Source of the DNA: Burkholderiales bacterium
GTDB lineage: Bacteria > Pseudomonadota > Gammaproteobacteria > Burkholderiales > CAIKXV01
Reading direction: 5' to 3'
NCBI GenBank assembly: GCA_014379045.1
Contig: JACMMK010000143.1
Location: forward strand, 1 to 7,034
Length of the DNA: 7,034 nt
The translations under genes and the position numbers were made by a program. Below are positions 1 to 3,857 of this stretch, in pieces (position 1 is the first letter of the stretch; the number at the start of each line of letters is the position of its first letter). The notes beneath the pieces were generated by a model. It worked only from the letters and a program-made list of their open reading frames with translations, was not told where the DNA came from and did not search any database.

Positions 1-383
1 CCCATCGCGAACTCGTCGCAGTTCACCTTGCCCAGCGTCACCATGCCCGACCGGCCCAGGCGCGCGACGACGGTCGCGTCGAACGGGCTCATGTACCCCG
101 ACAGCATGCGGCTCGCCGCGGTCGAGGCGAAGTCGCGCGTGACGAAGATGTCCTTGTGCGCGACCGGGATGCCCAGCAGTGCACCGTGCTCCCCGCGCGC
201 GCGCCGCGCATCGGCCTCGCGCGCCTGTGCGAGCGTGACGTCCGGGCGTACGTCGAGGAATGCGTTCAAACCTTCGTGGCGTGCGATCCGGTCGAGGTAG
301 TGCTGCGCGAGTTCGACCGCCGAGCACTCACGCGCAGCAAGTCGCTGCGCAAGAACCGCGAGCGAGTCGTGGTGCAGGCTCAC
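1..383 (-). CDS. gatA: Glutamyl-tRNA(Gln)/aspartyl-tRNA(Asn) amidotransferase subunit A, N-terminal part (runs off window)
   Basis: GatA is the amidase subunit of GatCAB. It releases ammonia from glutamine, which GatB uses to amidate Glu-tRNA(Gln) or Asp-tRNA(Asn) in the cytoplasm. The visible 128 residues fit the amidase-signature family: GIPVAHKDIF at residues 71-80 carries Lys77, which matches the Lys of the Ser-cisSer-Lys triad, and GKVNCDEFAMG lies at the window edge. The two catalytic serines would be beyond the window. I chose the GTG at 383-381 because GGAGG (394-390) sits 6 bases upstream and the N-terminus (SLHHDSLAVLAQRL) has normal family length. The GTG overlaps the TGA of an upstream 38-codon ORF as GTGA. 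Cys122 replaces the Met often seen in the NMDEF motif, a mild variant. The distance to gatC (230 bases) is larger than usual because of the tandem array described separately. Confidence 0.95.
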   Translation of the reverse strand, partial: MSLHHDSLAVLAQRLAARECSAVELAQHYLDRIARHEGLNAFLDVRPDVTLAQAREADARRARGEHGALLGIPVAHKDIFVTRDFASTAASRMLSGYMSPFDATVVARLGRSGMVTLGKVNCDEFAM

Positions 384-496
384 AAGGCCCCTCCCGGCAA
401 CCGACGTCCCACCATTGCACTGTCGGCGCCATCGCCCGACTCGCTTACGTCGATCTCGTCACCTGTCAGGTGACGGGTCCCTCGCCGCAGGCTCAT
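380..496 (-). CDS. Possible 38-residue small ORF, unit 2 of tandem pair, overlapping the gatA start
   Basis: The ORF runs ATG 496-494 to TGA 382-380 and encodes 38 residues starting MSLRRGTRHL. GGAGG at 507-503 lies 6 bases before the ATG, the same spacing as for gatA. Its TGA overlaps the gatA GTG (GTGA), so ribosomes ending here could restart on gatA. Its middle, IDVSESGDGADSAMVG, matches the upstream sister ORF except for D versus Y; the first 14 residues are basic and differ between copies. Three of the four base differences in the shared 16 codons are synonymous. I recognise no protein family. It could be a translated coupling peptide, or a non-coding repeat in which an open frame survives by chance in GC-rich DNA. 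Translation is unproven. Confidence 0.4.
   Translation of the reverse strand: MSLRRGTRHLTGDEIDVSESGDGADSAMVGRRLPGGAL
458..474 (-). other. Hairpin in repeat unit 2, 7-bp stem, 3-base loop
   Basis: On the plus strand, GTCACCT (458-464) pairs perfectly with AGGTGAC (468-474) around a 3-base loop, with one further C-G pair outside. It occupies the same place in its unit as the unit 1 hairpin but shares no stem sequence with it. The outer pair here is CGCCCGA (433-439) with TCGGGCG (496-502). One outer base pair is changed on both sides relative to unit 1. No T-run follows. Confidence 0.65.
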
Positions 497-609
497 CGGG
501 CGCCTCCGAGCCATCGCGCACCTCCCACCATCGCGCTGTCGGCGCCATAGCCCGATTCGCTTACGTCGATCCCCGGCCTGCGGCCGGGGCCCCTCGCCGC
601 CGGGCTCAT
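493..609 (-). CDS. Possible 38-residue small ORF, unit 1 of tandem pair, just after gatC
   Basis: The ORF runs ATG 609-607 to TGA 495-493 and encodes 38 residues starting MSPAARGPGR. It begins 4 bases after the gatC stop (TAG 616-614) and has no Shine-Dalgarno of its own, so translation would need reinitiation after gatC. Its TGA overlaps the next unit's ATG as ATGA. It shares IDVSESGYGADSAMVG with the sister ORF and has exactly the same length, although at least three indels separate the copies (about 4 bases in the hairpin, 1 beside it, 3 near the end); these sum to zero. It is low in hydrophobic residues, with no membrane segment or known domain. As with its sister, a non-coding origin remains possible. 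Confidence 0.35.
   Translation of the reverse strand: MSPAARGPGRRPGIDVSESGYGADSAMVGGARWLGGAR
571..589 (-). other. Hairpin in repeat unit 1, 8-bp stem, 3-base loop
   Basis: On the plus strand, CCCCGGCC (571-578) pairs perfectly with GGCCGGGG (582-589) around a 3-base loop. It is enclosed by an outer inverted pair TAGCCCGAT (548-556) and ATCGGGCTA (608-616), 9 bp, whose outer arm contains the gatC stop codon. There is no T-run, so it is not a standard intrinsic terminator. It could act as an RNA structure, a REP-like DNA hairpin or a processing site. Confidence 0.7.
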
Positions 610-613
610 CGGG

Positions 614-901
614 CTATTCGAGCACACGCGGCACCAGGAACAATCCATCCTGTTGTGCCGGCGCGTTGACGAGATTGCGGGCCCGATCGGGAACTTCGGT
701 CACCGCGTCGTCACGCAGCCGCTGCGTGCCTCCCAGCGGATGCGACATCGGTTCGACGCCCTCGGTGTCGACGGCGCGCATGCGTTCGATCATCCCGAAG
801 ATATCGTTGAGCTGGGCGAGCGTGTGCTGCGCCTCTTCGTCGGTGATCGCGAGTCGTGCCAGGTGGGCGATACGCTGGACGTCTTCCGGGCGAAGCGGCA
901 T
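614..901 (-). CDS. gatC: Aspartyl/glutamyl-tRNA amidotransferase subunit C
   Basis: GatC is the small subunit that wraps between GatA and GatB and stabilises the amidotransferase. The 95-residue product has the normal family length: MPLRPEDVQRIAHLARLAI at the N-terminus (first helix), DEEAQHTLAQLNDIFGMIE (second helix), then the conserved VEPMSHPL stretch and the C-terminal NAPAQQDGLFLVPRVLE. The frame stays open upstream to an ATG at 1012, but the added residues look unlike GatC, so I chose ATG 901-899. No clear Shine-Dalgarno precedes this start. gatC leads a minus-strand operon with gatA, separated by the tandem array, and is divergent from mreB. Its stop codon lies in the outer arm of the first repeat hairpin. 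Confidence 0.95.
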   Translation of the reverse strand: MPLRPEDVQRIAHLARLAITDEEAQHTLAQLNDIFGMIERMRAVDTEGVEPMSHPLGGTQRLRDDAVTEVPDRARNLVNAPAQQDGLFLVPRVLE

Positions 902-961
902 GAAAGGCTGAACCGAACGAAGGTTGTGATGAAGGGGGTACGCCAAAGCGGCCCCGGACGC

Positions 962-994
962 GCGCCTGGCGGACAGGCTCCGCCGCAACGGCGC
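962..994 (-). promoter_or_regulatory. Stem-loop in the gatC 5' leader
   Basis: GGCGGA (968-973) pairs with TCCGCC (979-984) around a 5-base loop, and GCGCC (962-966) pairs with GGCGC (990-994) outside it, giving an interrupted 11-bp stem about 60 bases before the gatC start. No T-run follows in either direction. It could modulate gatC, or be a by-product of high GC. Confidence 0.35.
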
Positions 995-1225
995 CGCGCA
1001 AGATGCCTCCACCGCCGGCGCCCCGAAAGAGGGCTAAGTGGAGAAAAATGCCACGCGCGGAGCGTGACGATGTACTCGGAACCGTAACGATCCGGGGTAT
1101 CATAACGTAGTTGATTCTCCGTCCTGTGCGTCGCGCGGCGCCTCACGTGGTGCCTTGTGCGCAGTGGCTCGTGCATTCCCGCGTAGAACAGCCTGGACGC
1201 TTCATCCCGCAGCCCCCTCCGCGCC

Positions 1226-1252
1226 ATGCATCTTCTCGACTTCTTCCAATAA
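1226..1252 (+). CDS. Possible 8-residue upstream ORF whose stop abuts mreB
   Basis: ATG at 1226 encodes MHLLDFFQ, then TAA at 1250-1252 directly touches the mreB ATG at 1253, in the same frame. Neither this ORF nor mreB has a purine-rich Shine-Dalgarno sequence. It may allow termination-reinitiation onto mreB, or be chance. The TAA at least proves that mreB cannot start further upstream. Confidence 0.25.
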   Translation: MHLLDFFQ

Positions 1253-2296
1253 ATGTTCGGATTTCTCAGCGGCTATTTTTCAACTGATCTTGCAATCGAC
1301 CTCGGTACCGCCAACACCCTCATCTGGGTCCGTGGCAAAGGCATCGTCCTCAACGAACCTTCGGTAGTGGCGATCCGCCAGGAAGGCGGTCCCAACGGCA
1401 AGAAAGTGATCCAGCAGGTGGGCCTCGCCGCGAAGCAGATGCTCGGGCGCACGCCGGGCAACATCACCGCGATCCGCCCGATGAAGGATGGCGTGATCGC
1501 CGACTTCACCATCACCGAACAGATGCTGAAGCACTTCATCAAGAAGGTGCACGATTCGCGCATCTTCAGCCCGAGCCCGCGCATCGTGATCTGCGTGCCG
1601 TGCGGCTCGACCCAGGTCGAGCGGCGCGCGATCCGCGAGTCGGCGTATGGCGCCGGCGCCCGCAAGGTCGACCTGATCGAAGAACCTTTGGCCGCGGCAC
1701 TCGGCGCCGGCCTGCCGGTCGAAGAGGCCACCGGTTCGATGGTCGTCGACATCGGCGGCGGCACGACCGAAGTCGGGGTGATATCGCTCGGTGGCATCGT
1801 CTACGCCGGGTCTGTGCGCGTCGGCGGCGACAAGTTCGACGAGGCGATCATCAACTACATCCGCCGCAACTACGGCATGTTGATCGGCGAGACGACCTCG
1901 GAAGAGATCAAGAAGGAAATCGGCTCGGCGTTCCCCGGCAGCGAGGTGCGCGAGAAGGAAGTGAAGGGTCGCAATCTCGCCGAGGGCATCCCGCGTAGCT
2001 TCACGATTTCGAGCAACGAGATTCTCGAAGCGCTGACCGAACCGCTGAACCAGATCGTGGGCTCGGTGAAAAGCGCGCTCGAGCAGACTCCGCCCGAGCT
2101 CGGCGCAGACATCGCGGAAAAGGGCATGGTGCTGACCGGTGGCGGCGCCCTGTTGCGCGACATCGATCGACTGTTGATGGAAGAGACGGGACTGCCGGTG
2201 ATCTGCGCCGAAGACCCGCTGACCTGCGTCGTGCGCGGCTCGGGCCTCGCACTCGAGCAGATGGATCGGGTGTCGTCGATATTCACCAGTGACTGA
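1253..2296 (+). CDS. mreB: Rod shape-determining protein MreB (bacterial actin)
   Basis: MreB forms ATP-dependent antiparallel filaments on the inner face of the cytoplasmic membrane and orients the elongation machinery. The 347-residue length is exactly typical. The N-terminal MFGFLSGYF is an amphipathic membrane-binding stretch. The phosphate-1 motif DLAIDLGTANT begins at residue 12, the phosphate-2 motif VVDIGGGTTEVG at 164-175, and the adenosine motif TGGGA at 295-299; EEPLAAALGAGLPV follows the usual position between them. The start is fixed by the in-frame TAA immediately before the ATG. No Shine-Dalgarno is visible, which is unusual for an abundant protein. It is the first gene of the elongasome operon and probably uses the promoter near 1098. 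All key nucleotide-binding residues are present. Confidence 0.98.
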   Translation: MFGFLSGYFSTDLAIDLGTANTLIWVRGKGIVLNEPSVVAIRQEGGPNGKKVIQQVGLAAKQMLGRTPGNITAIRPMKDGVIADFTITEQMLKHFIKKVHDSRIFSPSPRIVICVPCGSTQVERRAIRESAYGAGARKVDLIEEPLAAALGAGLPVEEATGSMVVDIGGGTTEVGVISLGGIVYAGSVRVGGDKFDEAIINYIRRNYGMLIGETTSEEIKKEIGSAFPGSEVREKEVKGRNLAEGIPRSFTISSNEILEALTEPLNQIVGSVKSALEQTPPELGADIAEKGMVLTGGGALLRDIDRLLMEETGLPVICAEDPLTCVVRGSGLALEQMDRVSSIFTSD

Positions 2297-2390
2297 GTCG
2301 GGCGTCCGCGTTCCCCACTTTCCCCACGTCCGAACCCCCACTGCCGCTGCGACATCGGCCGGCGGCCCGCCTCCCCCGCCGGCGCGCTGA
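2289..2390 (+). CDS. Possible 33-residue ORF bridging mreB and mreC
   Basis: GTG at 2289 lies inside the last mreB codons (8-base overlap), and the frame ends with TGA at 2388-2390 directly touching the mreC ATG at 2391. The product would be Pro-rich with a run of five prolines (GGPPPPPAR) at its end, a sequence type that slows ribosomes. No Shine-Dalgarno precedes the GTG. I recognise no family. It may be a coupling ORF carrying ribosomes across the 94-base gap, or an accidental open frame; the latter is likely in GC-rich DNA. Confidence 0.2.
   Translation: MTESGVRVPHFPHVRTPTAAATSAGGPPPPPAR
2358..2383 (+). promoter_or_regulatory. Strong GC hairpin 7 bases before mreC start
   Basis: GCCGGCGG (2358-2365) pairs perfectly with CCGCCGGC (2376-2383) across a 10-base loop. 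It ends 7 bases before the mreC ATG, where a ribosome would land, and no Shine-Dalgarno is visible. There is no T-run, so termination is unlikely. It may lower mreC initiation, protect the mreB 3' end, or be melted by ribosomes reading through the gap. Confidence 0.55.
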
Positions 2391-3290
2391 ATGGAACATC
2401 CGCAGCAACCCTTCTTCAACCGCGGCCCGACGCCGTTTGCCCGTTTCCTGCTGTTCTCGCTGCTCGCGCTGGCGCTGATCGTCGCCGACAGCCGATTCAA
2501 GTATCTGACCATCGTCCAGCAGGCGGTCGCAGTCGTGCTGTATCCGCTGCAGCGCATCGCGCTGGCCCCTGCAGCGCTGTCCGAACGCATGTCGGGGTTC
2601 CTCGTCACCCAGGCCCAGCTCACGACCCGCAACAACGGCCTCGAGCAACAGAACCTGGTCAACGCCGCCGCGTTGCTGCGTCTGGAGGCGCTCGAACAGG
2701 AGAACGCCCGGTTGCGCGGGCTCCTCGATACCCGCGAGGCGCAATCGCAGGCCGCGGTATACGCCGAGATCCTGTACTCGCATCGTGACCCGTTCACCCG
2801 CCGCGTAATCATCAGCAAAGGCCTCACCGACGGGGTCGGCCAGGGTCAGCCGGTGGTGGACGCGGCCGGCGTGGTCGGCCAGGTCACGCGCGTCTATCCG
2901 TGGGCAAGTCAGGTCACGCTGGTCACCGACAAGGACATGACGATTCCGGTGCAGGTGATGCGCAGCGGGGTGCGCGGGGTGCTCTACGGCGTCGGCTCGG
3001 ACGGCCTGCTCGAACTGCGCTTCATGCCGTTCTCCGCCGACATCCAGACCGGCGATCGTCTCGTCACCTCCGGCATCGACGGCACCTATCCGGCCGGATT
3101 GCCGGTCGCGGTGGTGCAGGAGGTCGAACGCAATGCCGCGTCGATGTTCTCGCGGATCAGCGCGCAGCCGGCGGCCGGGGTCAATCGGTATCGGCAGGTG
3201 CTTGTGTTGACCGCCGCGAGCGCGCATCCCGCCAACCCCGGCTTCGACGAGCCGTCGGCGCCGCGCAAGCGCGGCCGGAAAGGCGGCTGA
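2391..3290 (+). CDS. mreC: Rod shape-determining protein MreC
   Basis: MreC is a bitopic inner-membrane protein with a periplasmic domain that binds and activates PBP2-RodA. The 299 residues show a short cytoplasmic N-terminus, one membrane segment at about residues 16-33 (FARFLLFSLLALALIVA), a coiled coil at about 68-115 (LTTRNNGLEQQNL to LEQENARLRGLL), then the two beta-barrel subdomains, including GLTDGVGQGQPVVDAAGVVGQV and GDRLVTSGIDGTYPAGLPV. The tail is basic and low-complexity (PRKRGRKGG). The ATG at 2391 is preceded directly by an in-frame TGA, so it is the earliest possible start. No Shine-Dalgarno is seen. It sits 94 bases after mreB and 3 bases before mreD. Confidence 0.97.
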   Translation: MEHPQQPFFNRGPTPFARFLLFSLLALALIVADSRFKYLTIVQQAVAVVLYPLQRIALAPAALSERMSGFLVTQAQLTTRNNGLEQQNLVNAAALLRLEALEQENARLRGLLDTREAQSQAAVYAEILYSHRDPFTRRVIISKGLTDGVGQGQPVVDAAGVVGQVTRVYPWASQVTLVTDKDMTIPVQVMRSGVRGVLYGVGSDGLLELRFMPFSADIQTGDRLVTSGIDGTYPAGLPVAVVQEVERNAASMFSRISAQPAAGVNRYRQVLVLTAASAHPANPGFDEPSAPRKRGRKGG

Positions 3291-3293
3291 GCG

Positions 3294-3821
3294 ATGGGCG
3301 TCAGCAGCTACAGTCCAAGGCAGGAGCTGCTGCTCCCGGTGAGGGCGGGGTTCCTGTGGCTCACGGTGCTCGCGGCGCTGCTCGTCAACCTGCTCCCGTG
3401 GGCGGGCTTCTGGACCTGGCTGAAACCCGATTTCGTCGCGGTGGTGCTGCTGTTCTGGATCGTGCGCGAACCGCGCCTGATCGGTTTCGGCGTCGCGTTC
3501 GTGCTTGGGCTCGCGATGGATGTCGCGATGGCGAGCCTGTTCGGCCAGCATGCGCTCGCCTATACCGTGATCGCGTTCGCGGCGACGATGCTGCGTCGAC
3601 GGCTGCGCATGTTCAGCGCCGACAAGCATGTACTGCAGATCCTGCCGATCCTGCTGACCGCACAGGCGGTGATACTGTTGGTCAGGCTTGCCGGGGGGGC
3701 CGCGTTCCCCGGCTGGACGTGGTTCGTGCCGGCCATCACCGGCGCGCTGCTGTGGCCGATCGCCTGGGTCGTGCTGCTCGCCCCGCAACGCCCGCGGATC
3801 GATCCGGAGCATCCGATCTGA
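3294..3821 (+). CDS. mreD: Rod shape-determining protein MreD
   Basis: MreD is a small integral membrane partner of MreC in the elongasome; the MreC:MreD balance tunes PBP2 activity in studied bacteria. The 175-residue product is close to family length and strongly hydrophobic, with about five membrane segments: near 17-37 (FLWLTVLAALLVNLLPWAGF), 44-56, 62-90 (LIGFGVAFVLGLAMDVAMA), 108-128 and 140-160. The LGLAMDVAMASLFGQHAL stretch resembles the conserved GLxxDxxxxxxLG region of the family. The ATG lies 3 bases after the mreC stop with GGAAAGG at 3277-3283 upstream. Identification rests on context plus this profile. A run of seven G at 3693-3699 lies within the gene. Confidence 0.94.
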   Translation: MGVSSYSPRQELLLPVRAGFLWLTVLAALLVNLLPWAGFWTWLKPDFVAVVLLFWIVREPRLIGFGVAFVLGLAMDVAMASLFGQHALAYTVIAFAATMLRRRLRMFSADKHVLQILPILLTAQAVILLVRLAGGAAFPGWTWFVPAITGALLWPIAWVVLLAPQRPRIDPEHPI

Positions 3822-3850
3822 TGCGCACGCACCGCAAGCACCGAGGCTGA
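3821..3850 (+). CDS. Possible 9-residue mini-ORF between mreD and mrdA
   Basis: The ATG overlaps the mreD stop as TGATG and encodes MRTHRKHRG, ending at TGA 3848-3850, 7 bases before the mrdA ATG. It contains GAGG (3843-3846), which could serve as a distant Shine-Dalgarno for mrdA. It may be a simple coupling ORF or chance. Confidence 0.2.
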   Translation: MRTHRKHRG

Positions 3851-3857
3851 CCGCGCC

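Larger units (their letters stand above)
384..609 (-). repeat. Two-unit diverged tandem repeat, 113-base start-to-start period, filling the gatC-gatA gap
   Basis: Unit 1 covers 609-497 and unit 2 covers 496-384. The best-conserved block reads ATCGACGTAAGCGA at 570-557 and again at 454-441, followed by TCGGGC, ATGGCGCCGACAG and ATGGTGGGA in both. The beginnings (ATGAGCC, CGGCGAGGG) are also shared, while the 20-24 bases between are unrelated in sequence but form a hairpin in both. The similarity extends slightly into flanking DNA: CTCG plus CCCGATGAGCC before unit 1, where the gatC stop lies, and before unit 2. The end of unit 2 leads into the gatA start in the same register, with GGAGG-6-GTGAGCC versus GGAGG-6-ATGAGCC before unit 2. 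The array is moderately diverged, so it is not a recent duplication or assembly artefact. Confidence 0.85.
902..1252. promoter_or_regulatory. Divergent gatC / mreB control region with AT-rich patch near 1098-1116
   Basis: These 351 bases hold no convincing full gene. The only AT-rich patch in otherwise GC-rich DNA is around 1098-1116. It contains TATGAT on the minus strand (1104-1099), a good -10 match for gatC, and TATCAT on the plus strand (1098-1103), a fair -10 match for mreB with a weak TCGGAA 16 bases upstream. No convincing -35 box is seen on the minus strand. If used, these would give leaders of roughly 190 bases (gatC) and 145 bases (mreB). Exact start sites cannot be read from sequence alone. 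Confidence 0.4.

Noticed and set aside
441..502. Resemblance of the CCGATGAG box in each repeat unit to the CUGAUGAG core of hammerhead ribozymes
   Set aside because: The U of the core is C here, the GAAA strand is absent, and the stem arrangement does not give a three-way junction with a cleavage site.
458..589. Inner hairpins of the array as rho-independent terminators of gatC
   Set aside because: No T-run follows either stem on the minus strand or the plus strand, and the operon continues into gatA.
415..669. Plus-strand ORFs over the gatC-gatA gap (260-550, 415-669)
   Set aside because: They oppose the operon, start inside gatA or the repeat, and read the two repeat units in different frames, so no peptide is conserved between copies.
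902..1012. N-terminal extension of GatC from ATG 1012
   Set aside because: The extra 37 residues are low-complexity and Arg/Ala-rich, unlike GatC. The start at 901 gives the usual 95 residues beginning at the first helix.
1280..2827. 515-codon minus-strand frame across mreB and mreC
   Set aside because: Antisense mirror of clear MreB and MreC coding sequence, with no family resemblance and no plausible start signal.
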